From: Zygnema cylindricum
Lineage: Eukaryota > Streptophyta > Zygnematophyceae > Zygnematales > Zygnemataceae
Length of the DNA stretch: 64,000 bases
Direction: 5' to 3'
Assembly: GCA_037447655.1 (NCBI GenBank)
Contig: JBBHKE010001188.1
Coordinates: 298,132 to 362,131 of the forward strand
Part shown: positions 47,490-59,548 of the stretch, piece after piece
Layout of the letters: every line of letters starts with the position of its first letter
Numbering within the stretch: position 1 is the first letter of the stretch
Made by a program: the position numbers and the translations under genes
Notes under the pieces: model-generated
The model's database searches: none
What the model was told of the DNA's origin: nothing
What the model saw: only the letters and a program-made list of their open reading frames with translations

Positions 47490-50400
47490 TTAGTATGGAC
47501 GATATCGCCGGGCCGGGGCAGCACTGCTTTGATAAGGTGGGGGACCCCGATTACCACTGCTTCGACCTTCTTCTCGGTACGGGGGGGGAGCAGAACTCCC
47601 TCCACCACTGCCAGGTTGACTGGAATACCAAATGAGGACAAAAAGAGATGACAGGGAGTTAGAAACTTGTCAGAGAGGTGGAGTGAGGAATTTGTCAGAG
47701 ATGGTGGGGAGGGTGAAATTTGTCAGTGTAAGACACTTTCAAAACATCAAAATTTCTGTATAGAGGCAATCAGATTAAATAAAAGACAACGCCCAACTTT
47801 GGTCGTGAAAAACGTAGTGAAGCATATCAGCGGGCCTATGATGAAACCTTGTGTTAAAACTAAAAAGGATGTTCCAGATTACACCTGGTAAGCATAACTT
47901 GTCCATTTGCATATTTGGCGTACGAAAAACACTATATGGAATTACTTAAAGCGAATCCATAGAGACCAGAGTCACACCTCTAGAGTCTGAAGGTGTTCAT
48001 CTGGTTGTTTCCCAATTACTACGCGAAATATTTCAATCTCATTCACAACAACCGTAAATACAGCCCGCAGTGAAATATGATGTGTGTTCTATAACACTTG
48101 CGACTCATAGCTTAGACCGATTCAGAAATTTCATCGAAACAATATAAATCCGCCCATCTATCCTACCCTTATCATAAGTGTGAGCAACGTCATATTGTTT
48201 TTGATTATCTTCTAGACTCTCTCATATCTCAAGCTCTAAACTCCCTCATCATATTATGGCATTTGGTTAAAGAGTTTACAATGATACTTCCAATGATAAT
48301 TCATAAGAATGTGGTATGATTCTCATTTTCTCACAGATTATGTGCATTCCCAACTAAACAATGACTCTTACTAAACAGGTGTACCTTGAATACACCATTA
48401 CGTGGAGTTTATTCTTAGTGAAAGTAGTATTTCAGCAATCGACTGTGGAAGAGTTGTTTTACCATGACTATGAAGTTCCCATATTTAAACATGCTTTCAG
48501 CAACATAAGAAAAATGCTCTCAAATCTTGAAGACAAAATGTTTGAAATATTTTCCGTCACTTCATACCATTTACATCGCAATCCACACTGGATCATGAGA
48601 TACAAATATTTGCAACAAGTCTCCATTTTTTATTCCTAATACCCTAGATTTTCAAGGGCATACTAGAAGACCATACAATGTCCAGGCCTTCATCACTCTT
48701 CATGCCATTTGCTTGTCCAATCCAGCAGAATAAAATACACAGACAAACATGAAAGAAAAACTTCTCAAAACCAAAAATTGTTAACAAGACATATCCGACT
48801 CAAGATAAAATACACACACATAAAAGAAAAAACATCCCCAATCCAAAATTTGCTTACAAGACATATCCGACTCGTCCATCTGGGAGAACCATGGGCACCA
48901 TGGTCATTCCTGCTGGGGCAGGCCCTCTCCCATAGATTACGGGAGCTGGAGCTGCTGGAGCCTGAGATCAAAACCTCGAACGAAATACGGTTCAGGGATC
49001 CCTACATCCTTTCTAGGTTTTTTAGGGTGCAGGATGCAAATGTAAAAAGGAGGGGAAAGACTTCGTTCCTAAGGCAATTTCCACACGGTACATTAACATG
49101 ATCAGTAATTACGCAGAATCAAATTCCTCAAAAGGAGCCATATCACATGGTACAGGTGCCCTCCAAAACCTCTAAAAACTATCTTCAGATTCGTCAAAAT
49201 GGATACTACTACTGTTTTTGGTTTCTGTTTAGGTTAATGGAAATTAAGACATACGTCACTTACCCTTTCATAACCACCCCTGTAATGCTCATAATTGCCA
49301 TAGGAAGAAGATCCATAGGCATAACCACCGCTGCTCCCTCCCCCTCCTCCTCCTCCCCCTCCCCCTCCGCCCCCTCCACCACCTCCACCTCCTCTTTGTG
49401 AATGGTAAGAATAAGACTGCCCACCACGATGGTGTGAAGGGTATTGCTCTTGAGGCAGAGGTCGTTTCTCGACAGGTGGCTTGGCAAGAGAGACCTCCAA
49501 CGTTTTTCCTGTAAAGGAATTGGCTCAGTTAATAGAAACTGACGAAAATAGAGAAAAAGAGAGTCAAATCATAGAGATTAAATCATACATACATATCTAC
49601 TATATAAAAGAATATTTCATATGAAAAACAGTGCATGATAATGATGGAAATGACAAAGTTAAGGATAATGTTGCATTGATGACGATAATTATAAACACAA
49701 TTTTATTTTCATTGGATATAGAGCCTGGAGCAACGGCAGAGAGTTCCTCACCCACACCATTTCTAAAAAGGGTTTCCTACAGCCAATTTTAGGAAAGTTT
49801 CAGATTATAAATCTTTCCCTTGAGGTTGAACAAAAGAATAACATTTATAGATGCAAAAGAAGTCAATAACAGATGCTATTACCACCAAACACCACTCACC
49901 ATTCAATTCAAACTTCTCATCTTGCTCAATAGCTTTCAGTGCCTGACTACGTTCCGCAAAATGGATAAAACCAAAATCACGCTTAGGTTGACCAGGTTTA
50001 GGAGCTGGCAACATAATCCTTGTGACTTCTCCATATTTCCCAAAAAGTTGCTTAAGTTGATCCTCTGTGACTCCTTCAGGAACACCTTTAACATATACTA
50101 CCTTCACCTGCCATTTCTCACATGTAAAAACCAATGAAAAAGAGCTATTTCTGTAAAAAATGTTCTCTTAGAATATCTCCAAGATTCAAAACAAGCTCCT
50201 GCATGATGGAAATGTGAAAAATGATTTTTCCACTTTTTGTGTGAATGCATACGTACTACCATGAGCTGGTTATCAGTTACGCATCACAATCAAAGAAGAT
50301 GATTTGACATTGCACAGAAATTTATCTTGTCTGTCCTAATTTTAGGTGCTAGACTATTGTGGCCTTCGCACACAGCACTAAGAGTACTGTAGTTCTCATA

Positions 50401-52095
50401 CCGTAGACATTGCGCTTGCATCTGGTTCAGGGCGGGGCTCAGCCCAGCTGATGGTGGGCTGGTTGTTTCCCAGTCTGAAGTTTGGCTTACTGAGGTTCCG
50501 CCGAGCCCTCTCTGCACATGCATGGTTGTAATATTCGACAAATGCAAAACCGCGGTTTCGAGTTGGAGCTTTGGGATCCTGTGAAAAAAAATTATAGCCA
50601 ACATTCAATGGCCAGAAATCAAATAAAAAAACTTATGTTTGAAGCTCTCTGCATGCATGATTGTAATATTAGGCAAACGCAAAACCGCGGTTTCCAATGG
50701 GAGCTTTGGGGACCCTGTGAGAAAGAAGAAAGCCAACGGTCAATGTGCATGAAATGAAATGAAATGAAAAAAATATATTCCTTCAGCCAGAGGATTCACT
50801 GATTGTGAAAGACAATCCAAGAGACTTCATCTTATGAACTGTGTAGATGATGACTAATTATACTAAAAACCTATTTCTCAAGCAGGTGCGCTGTGTTTAT
50901 CTTTACAACAAACAGATCTCCCAGAAGAAACGTCCAACGATGGATAAATTTTAAGTAGTACTGCTATAGAAAGACCTTTGCAGCTGCTTCTGCGGCAGAC
51001 ATACTCGAAAACACAATACCAATAAAATTGCAGAGCACTTTGTGTAAAGCAACATTCGAGCAAATTTTCTCACCTTCAACAGTTCGATACCAATGATACC
51101 TTGCCCCTCCTCACTTAAAACTTTCTCAAGTTCCTCCTTCTCCCATGCCTTAGGAATATTGCCAACAAATAGACGATTCTTTGGTTGTGAATGCGACACA
51201 CGCACTTTTTTTCCCTGTAAATTTCCATCAGAACATGGTTAGAACATAGTACAAGATGCAACCAGGCAGCCCTGATAAACTGCTAACCGTAACCGCAATT
51301 GCTGAATATTCTTTCAAGAAGCTTCCAACAACGACAGCATCCACATGCAGACAAAAAACAAATCCTACCTTCATGTCTGCACCGTTCAAAGTTGTGATTG
51401 CTTTTTCTGCGTTCTCCTTGTTCATGAACGTCACAAATGAGTAGCCTTTGTTAGTCCCTGTTTCCTTATCTTTGAGAATACGTACCTGCATTAAAGTCAA
51501 GCATTTGTTAGCATGAAAAATCTTGAGGTGCCGCGGTGTCACATTCACAGGAGCGTGGATAACTAACTATTGATACTATCGGCCAAAACATTACTTGACT
51601 TCAAACTGCTTCATCTAGATTAACGACAACTCTCACCTCAAAAATTTCACCAATAGGTGAACACAACTCTTTCAAGTCCTCCTCTGTTGTTTCCCTTGTT
51701 ATCCCACCCACAAAGACCTCTGATCCATGGGGAGGACGCTGGGTTGGATCAATTGCAGAAGACCTATCCGTTTCTTTAGCATCTTTTTCAGTTTCATCTT
51801 CTACTTGCTCAGTGGCGATAGCCTGTTCAGTATCGTCGCCATCACCATCACCATCTCCATCTCCATCTTCTTCTGGAATGGCATCCTCAGGTTTGCCTTC
51901 GAGGTCAAGAGTTTGCTCTTTGCCCTCATCATCCTCCTGAGTCCCATCTTTTTGGTCATCCTCTGCGACTCCACCATCAGACATGGTCACGTCCTCCGCA
52001 TGCTCCTTCCCTTCGCTCTGACCGTTTTCTTGAGTCACCTGATCTGCTTCTTCGGTTGACTGCATCTCCAACGGTTTCCCTTCTGATTCCGCCAT
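47490..52095 (-). CDS. LIF2: LIF2-like hnRNP R/Q-family RNA-binding protein with three RRMs
   Basis: Nuclear RNA-binding protein of the plant LHP1-INTERACTING FACTOR 2 family, linked in Arabidopsis to Polycomb-associated gene regulation and RNA processing. Eight exons splice in phase: 52095-51637, 51485-51369, 51214-51074, 50578-50402, 50107-49900, 49508-49264, 48961-48858, 47619-47490, giving 526 residues. An acidic N-terminus (1-120) precedes RRM1 (~124-195, VFVGGI and KGYSFVTF), RRM2 (~205-280, RLFVGNIP and RGFAFVEY) and RRM3 (~301-378, VVYVKGVP and DFGFIHF). Then come a run of about 19 glycines, a GYAYG/YGNYEHYRGGY segment, the family signature MTMVPMVLPDGRVGYV, and the C-terminus RRYRPY. 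Start chosen at MAESEG because the upstream in-frame sequence is not conserved-looking. A broken duplicate of exon 4 lies in intron 3. Confidence 0.93.
50641..50717 (-). pseudogene. Degenerate tandem copy of LIF2-like exon 4 (5' part)
   Basis: Intron 3 contains a repeat of the first ~75 bases of exon 4 plus its acceptor and flank, offset by about 136 bases. The copy still reads PKAP, then NRGFAFA, but hits a TAA where the true exon has GAATAT (Glu-Tyr), and it lacks the rest of the exon. Splicing to it would truncate RRM2, so it is a dead or poison exon. Confidence 0.8.
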
Positions 52096-55039
52096 GGCTG
52101 AAATGCCCTTAACTGCAATGTGTGGCAAAAGGCCAGTAGGAAGATGGCAGGAGTGGAGCAGTGGAGAAAAATGCACAACGGCAGAGAATGCTTTGAAGTA
52201 AGAAAAGTGAATTTGCTGTTAAGAAATGTGAATTTGCTGTTAAAAAAGATTTTCTCTGCCGGAGAAAATGAGAGGTGCTTGTGAAAGAGATGTTTGGCAA
52301 TGATACGCAAAGAAGGCGCTGGCCAAGAAAAGGCAATAGAAAACTTCCAGATTCGCATTTGGAGAGGCCTAGGCGCCATGGTCGGGAGATAACACTGAGA
52401 GCCGTCATGCATGGGAGAATAGAGAGATGCTTTTCACTAGAAAGGTGCACTGGACAACCTGATTTTCAGGTTTTGAATTGCTTCCAGACAAGTTTTGCTA
52501 AAATGTTGCACAAGAAAGAAACAAAAGAAACATACACAATGAAAATGAAGTCAGGGTGAGAGTCTGTCTCTCTGACCCTTAAAAGTACAAAAACCATTAA
52601 ACCACACGAGAGTTAAGATCAGTAGAGTGCAAACTTTCCAGCAATTACAAGAAGTGAAGCCAGCAGCAGTTACAGGATGAATAGGCTTGCTTGCTCACCG
52701 TCAGACTCAGAAATTAGATATCCTTCCACAACAGAAGCGGCTGACACTCGCTATTGCTGTAACGACCTCCAAAGGTTTTTCCGTATTAGAGTTTCTGCTT
52801 TGGAATGAGTTTCTGCTTGGGAAATTATTTTTTAAAAAGGCCTTCCAATCGTTACTAAAGGAAAAGCTCGAGAGGACAGTGCAGTTCAGTACAGTACAGT
52901 GAGAAATTTGAAGTATTGAACCCCCTCGCGCGAAAGGAAAGCGTCAAGAAGTTTTCCCCAAACCTTACTAGTGTTGGTGGTGGATATCGTCCACGGCAAT
53001 TATTTCGCCGTGAATGAATGAAAAAAACTCGTGATTGGCGTAGGTTCGTCAGTTTCGCTTGCGATGCCTGCTAGCTACTCTCCTTCGTCTTCTTCTGAAA
53101 ACAGAGGAACAAGGAGAATTTCACCTACGCCAGCGGGTAAATGGAGAGCAATTCTTATGTTTGGTGGCTGTCTGCATAGGAAGTACAGACACTGTAATGC
53201 TCACAGGAATCATGAAACTGGATTCGCATGTAGTTTCAATCAGAGGGAAGATTGGATTTTCTGTTTCAATTGCATTAATCTCGTATCATTTGAAAAGTAT
53301 CGTTGACTGATGTCTAATGAAGAGTCTGGAGAGCTGTTCAAATGTGTAGTGTGTTTCAAGAAGAGCTGTTTCCTGCAGTCCGCTGACAAATTCATTGCAC
53401 AGGCTAATTACAAGATTAGTAATTAGTAGATCTGGAGCAGTTTAAACTGGCGAAGAAAAGTTGCAGTATGTAATAATGAAGTCAAGAAATTACATGGGGA
53501 ATGATAGTTATCCCCTGTTGCATATTGTTGCTACCAGGTCACAGAAGAGGTCTGCAGGTACCTTATGGCAAGTTTCAGCATTATCTCTTCCTAACTTTGA
53601 TGGCAGAGTATGTGCACACAATGATACAGGCCTCCAAGAAGCACCTCAGTAAAATAAAAGTTATTGCATTTTGACAAAGCCTTGTGATTAAGGGAGGATG
53701 ACAGTAAAGAAGCTGAATGGGTTCCATCGGGTCTTTATGTTCATCATTAGTAGTGCATCGGTTTCTATGGAAAATCTTCGAGTATTGTAAAAAATGGAGC
53801 ATTTTAGTAACAGCAGGTCACTCCCTGTCACTGAGAGCCTAAAAGTGATTGGAGAATCTGCTGGATCGCCTTTTTGTGAATAAGCAATGCTTCACTCAAA
53901 ACTCCTTGAAACCGTCACTCTTCATCTGTTCCTTGGCCTTTTTCCAGTATTGGTAACAACTATTTAACTGACAACTATAGCAATCTTTTGAAAACCTGAG
54001 CTGTATATCACCATATTTGGTCGAAGGGAAAAGCACATGTGGAGACTTCAAAGTAGGCGCTTTTCTGAATCATTCTGATTCATGTTCTGTGTGGTTTTTC
54101 TGCCATGTCTACACTAGTCAGCCTAATTTGCCTTCGTAAATTTTACTCTTCAACCTCATATGCAGCGCTGTTTATGAATACAAGCTTGATCAGTCTTTCA
54201 GGATCTCCAGCGATTTTTTCCTCTTTCTGACTTTGCCAAACCTGGTAGTGCTTTTTGGAGCTAACCAGTTGTGCGTTAAAGATGGGCTCAAACATATAGC
54301 CGGCAGAAAAATAGTCTGCCACATAATTAGTTGCACTAACAATTGCGCTAAAGTATGTCGGCGTGCTTGTTGTTACACCAAGGAAATTTTAACTCCTCAA
54401 ATACAAGCTAACGTTATTTCAAAATGTGTGACTTCCATAATTTGACATTCTTCGTATCACAGATGTCTCTTTATGTTCCATTTGAGTGCAATCGACTTTC
54501 CCAGGTCATTTTCTTACCTTGTCATTTTCGAATAATCATTTTAGCACATTTAGATGGGATTTTATCTTCTTTTGAATGTCAACTCTGTTGTTACTTTGCT
54601 TCAGGCATGACATCAAAGAAGCCGGTGATAGCCAGTTGTCCTCACACAAAACATTTCAGAGATTAAAAAGGCAACTTGTCACATGATGAATTCCTTCAAT
54701 GCAAGTTAGATGACAAGAACAATCAATTGTGGCAGATTTATGTTATTGCTGTTAATATAGGAGATGCAATTTTTTGCAAGTCGGTTTAGTTCAAAAGACT
54801 GTCACCTAAAATCCTGCTTTAAGGAGACTACTGTACACTAAAATGAAATAAGAAGCCAGGCACGGAGTACACAATTTACAGAGACAGAAAACTGGATATA
54901 CAACTGGCTACCTACTACGCTGACGGCCCAACCCTCTAATGATTTTTCAAAAAGCAAACAGGAGATTTTTGTCTAGACCACTGTCCTTTGAATATTTGTG
55001 AAGGTCAAAGCTAGTACTTTCCAGGCTTTGCTCCGGTAG
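52096..55039. other. Intergenic region upstream of the LIF2-like gene
   Basis: Holds the presumed LIF2-like promoter and 5' leader (from 52096 upward) and the downstream flank of the DUF1348 gene. A possible + strand coding exon at 53064-53136 (MPASYSPSSSSENRG..., followed by a GTAAAT donor) lies divergent to LIF2-like, but no continuation could be found. No RNA gene or repeat recognised. Confidence 0.35.
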
Positions 55040-58000
55040 TCAGGACAGCCTTTCAAAGCGATATCGACGCTCATGCTCGTGGATCTGGTAATCTGCAAAA
55101 TGAAAAGATTGGGAATCTGTGGCAGGTCACAAAGCAAGTTACATGACCATAAACACTACTGTATCATACGCGATGACCAGTTAGGACCCTTTTGAAGTTT
55201 CAGGAAAACTTAAAGAAAACCTAAGCGGATCAAGTTTGAGAAATCCAAGCCACTATGTTTTTGCTGAGATGGAACTCCAAGACAGCTACATCTGTTCATG
55301 TTTATTCAATTTTATAAAGTAAGGCAATGTCCTGTCAATTTGCTTGTACAAGTACATATCAACTTCGCAAAAAGAGTTGAGGCAAACAAATGCTTACCAT
55401 TCGCAGACATGTCGCGTCGACGCATTAGACCTTCTTCATCAAATTCCCACAACTGCGGGCCTCCTCACCAACCAGTTCCCATGCGTTTTGGTTGAAATTA
55501 GATCAAGATCTTTATGGTTAGTAATATTATGCAGGCAATGGCATACAGTGAGGCTTGGAGGATTGCTGCTGACAAATGACAATTTGAGATTTATAATTTC
55601 CACAAAGGAAAGAACGGCCCCAAAGCAAAAAACATATACATGAATGCACACGATTTGCAAAGCGTTCTGCATGGGACAAGTACACTCAAGAGAGACAAAA
55701 CTGTACCAAAGCATAATTGGATTACCTCCACAATAGCCTGATGACGCAATTTTTAGCCACTACCTTGCAGAAAAATTCCCTTTAACAACAAAGTTGCACA
55801 ATCAAACGCAAAGCACAATAACATTCCAAAATATTGCCAATAAGAATACACCACTAGGTTGGATGGAAATAATGTGGAAGGGAGAAAAGCATGGTCCATA
55901 TCAGTTGTATGCACAAGAGGTCCTTCATGAATATTTTTAATCCATATTAACATCTTTTAGTATTTACCACAGTCTAAATGGACATGTCCAGATTTCCACC
56001 AAGGAGTACATAATGACACCAAAGCATATACCGAGGTAGGGTCCACATTAATCACACCGAGAGGGGCTAGCATCAACCAAATGCCCGGTGAAACAACTCC
56101 TGTACCATGTCATAAAATCACATCAAATTGCATACAAGACAGACAGGGACAAAAAAATGCTCAAAACATGTGGACACTAAGACCGGGCAACCACTTTGCT
56201 TTTCTTGGAGGGCAACTATAGCATAGGTAAAGTTAACAATTCAACAGCGGAAATTCTTCCAGCCAAACATTTTTGCTGCTAACCATTCATGCGAATAAGG
56301 ACGCTCCTGAACAACAACAAGCAGAAAACTGGCAGTATGACAGCGCACCTCATTTCCATGTGTTCGATGCCACTGTCCAGCCTCGTCGTGCCATTCATAC
56401 TCAAATCGAACAGCAATGCGATTGTCCGTATAGCACCTGCATGAATCTGCCTCTTTCAGGACAGGCCTTGACTCCAAAACATCATCTAAGTACAAAAATG
56501 AACCGTAAATAACAGCTCACCATTTCTCCCTTATTCAATATATTTCAAAATCCGAGGATAGCAAAATAAAAGGAATAAAATTCAACATAAAACAGTTGAA
56601 AATTCACTGGTTGAGCAAAAACAATGTCTAGAAATTCTAAGATATTCACTTATCAAATCCCCCCAAAATTTCCAGGAGGATTAAAGAGTGAAAATCTACA
56701 AAAAACTCAGCTGATCACAATTATCATTGGCTTCTACTGACAACGAAAGCCTCCCAGAAACATGCTCGAAATCATACCATAACTCCTTCATAAGACGGTA
56801 ATCAAGCTCTTTCGCCCATTTCCGTGTCAAAAACTCCTTAATTGCCTTTCGACCTACAAAGATTTCTGTCCTATTGCGCCAGTTGGAATCATCCGTGTAC
56901 GCCAGAGACACACGTTCAGGATCCCGACTGTTCCATGCATTCTCAGCTGCCTGTGCCCACGAAAAGCAGGGTGCGTTCAATCTTGTCAAAGACTCTTAGT
57001 AGTGCAAAGAAACGACAATGCAGCCTGGCATTTCCTATGGCCAACATTTTCAGAAACATAACCTAGGACAATGTTTAAAATGGAGAAAAACGGTGGAAAT
57101 AGTGTTTCACTTGAGAACTTAAAAGACCATGACAAGAAAATGTAATGCAAGCATGTGCATCAAGCGGTACAAGTAGCATCAACAGCCAAAAGCACCTGAA
57201 TTCCACACGCTAGCCCTCCATACGCTCACAGAGATAACTCAAGAAAAGAAGAGCCTGAACAAAAAACAGATATACAGTGGCCAAACAAATCTTTGCAACA
57301 ACAAGCTCCTGATCATGAACAACTCCATCTTCTTCAAGCAATACACAAATACTAGAGGCAAGATGAAGTCAGGAATAGATAACATACAGTTTTTCATGTG
57401 CTTTATTGCAAAAGAATTAAGAAAAAACAAGATATAGATGCAGAACAACAGCCACTAAAGCATATTGTACAATAAATGTTACAAGTCCACATACGGAGTT
57501 TAGTAATTTCTCTATTTGCCTGTGGAAATTCCTAGAGCAGCCAACCATAGCATAAAAGTCATTGCACATAAACAGTTTCGACGATCAAAATGACATAGGC
57601 AACAAGCAGAGATATAAAAACTAAGAAAAAGATCACTTGCACAAGTATGAACGGTGAAGTATAAAGTCCACACCACAACAAAGTTCACTTCCCACTTTTT
57701 TGACATACGGCAATCACAAAGTTCGAACATTCCACAAAAACCAGAGCCAACCACTAGTACCTTCACTTGCATGGCCGCGCTAAATGAAGATGAACGTTCT
57801 TGAAGCAATGCATCTTGAGACATATGAAGTTCAATGGATAAAACCAAAACATATCAAGCATCTGTTTTAATTTGTTCAAGTCATCAGTCATCATTCCGAG
57901 CAGTTATAAACGACAAAGCACTTCAACTATCACATAATGTGCTCACTTCACTGGCTAATCCAACCGTTCACCACAACCATTCATTTAACTTCATTAAATA

Positions 58001-58517
58001 AAAGCACCATTTCAACATGACAAGTTTTTACTCTTCATACAATTGGTTAAAACTGCAATAGATTCAATATGAAGCAAAAGTCACCAGCGAAAATAATTTT
58101 AAAAATGACCAAAAAATGTTTGCTGCACAATGCGATGTATAAATGATTTTATCCAGTGAATAACCGGACATCTGAACTTGAAATTCATCAATTTACGTCT
58201 GAGACATCTGTTAGGAGAAGGGACGAAGTTTTGTAAATTTTCTTTACAAATTAATTGGGAATTGGGAGATGATGAATTAATACTTTGCATTTGCGGAAGC
58301 TAAAAAAAAACACCCCACCTGATAATCATCTCCCAAGTCTACATAAAGCTGTCACCTGTAGCAAATATCACAAAAGCGGCGAAAAAAAAAAACTGTACGA
58401 ACAAACATAAAAAAAGGGACAGAAATATAGAATATCTACCTTCACTTTTGCCTTGGCTGACTCAAATGTGAAAGGGGGAAAGATCTTCGGTGGAACAGGA
58501 GGTTGACTGGCAGCCAT
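55040..58517 (-). CDS. DUF1348 / SnoaL-like NTF2-fold protein
   Basis: Small single-domain protein of the DUF1348 family (nuclear transport factor 2-like superfamily), widespread in bacteria and plants; biochemical role not established, so none is assigned. Five exons in phase: 58517-58440, 56950-56778, 56436-56349, 55452-55398, 55092-55040, giving 148 residues, the normal family length. Exon 1 gives [20 protein letters not shown]. Family signatures follow: [50 protein letters not shown], then [36 protein letters not shown], and a closing [11 protein letters not shown]. Intron 1 is 1.5 kb. Exon 1 with flanking DNA is duplicated at 61563-62389, beyond a LINE fragment. Confidence 0.92.
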
Positions 58518-58660
58518 AGCAAGTGGACCTTTCAGTAGTGTTCCTGGTATTTCTTCTTGATTCTTGATTGCTGGCCCAAGCTTGGAATTTGCATATATTT
58601 TCTATTTTAGATTTTACTTTTTGCTTTGCCTTTTTGCCCCTGATTAAGGATTGTCTCATC
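57832..58660. repeat. Segmental duplication, proximal copy (DUF1348 exon 1 region)
   Basis: 829 bases spanning part of intron 1, exon 1 and about 140 bases upstream, matching 61563-62389 with only a handful of differences (well above 95% identity by eye). Homology ends sharply at CTCATC on the upstream side and at CCAAT/CAAT on the intron side. Confidence 0.93.
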
Positions 58661-58897
58661 ACTTCCGTTTCAAACGTCAAAGGTACAGTCGTCAATAAGG
58701 ACGTCAACTCGTCGACGAACCTGTACAATTTTTGTACGTTTTCGTACATGCTGACGTTGACTCTTGCGCCAAACCAAAATTGTCCTCGTGAAATTCAACC
58801 CCTAAAAGGTAACAAACGATTTAAAAACTGATGAAAATGTTGCAGTAGCCTGAGGGTCACCATCGGTCGAAAAGTGGGGTACAGCCGTACAGTACAG

Positions 58898-59118
58898 TAC
58901 ACCGTCGATCGTATTTAGCGTGTATATTATTTTCGCCACTAAAAACATATTTTCTCTGTACACACTTGTCCGATTTTCAATTTGAGACCGGCAATAGATA
59001 GCTAAAAATCTTACCTTTCAATCCAAACCGTCAGATCCACAATCCGACATGTATGTACGGAGAAAAGATGTTTTAAGTGACAAAAAAAACATACACGCTA
59101 AATACGATCGACTGTGTA
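58898..59118. mobile_element. Foldback MITE, 221 bases
   Basis: The ends TACACCGTCGATCGTATTTA and its near-complement face each other. Internal boxes CGCCACTAAAAACAT and GATGTTTTAAGTGAC match the elements at 12647 and 45676. No coding capacity. It lies upstream of the DUF1348 gene. Confidence 0.85.
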
Positions 59119-59548
59119 CAGTACAACGTCAATCGCTATTAGATTAAAGGAATAAATAGCGTAAATGTTATTAACAAGGGAATTTTTTTTTTTTGAAAAA
59201 AAATATATATACTAAATAATCCCTAACTATAATTTGGGTTGTCCTGAATAATAAATACCCGCCCTTTCGATGTCTACAGCAATATTTGTATCCGTACAAA
59301 ATCTGACAATTCGTACGCCGTCGTGCTGTTCATACGGTCGACGGACAAACATGTGAGAACGTGATTTTTGTCGACGAGGTTGCGTCTCTTTCTTCCAGTG
59401 CACATTCACATGTGTGCGCAATAATGTTAAGTGTCTTTTTATGCCTTTGTAATTCAAAAGGTACCATTTCGTACAGAATATCCTGTCCGTACGCCACTCT
59501 ATTTCCATCGTTGTGTACTTCCACTATTAACGCTAATTAAAAAAAAAT
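59119..59548. other. Possible remnant of a related foldback element
   Basis: Begins with TACAACGTCAATCGCTATTA, resembling the left terminus of the MITE family; a matching right end is not clear before the LINE insertion at 59549. No gene recognised. Confidence 0.4.
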
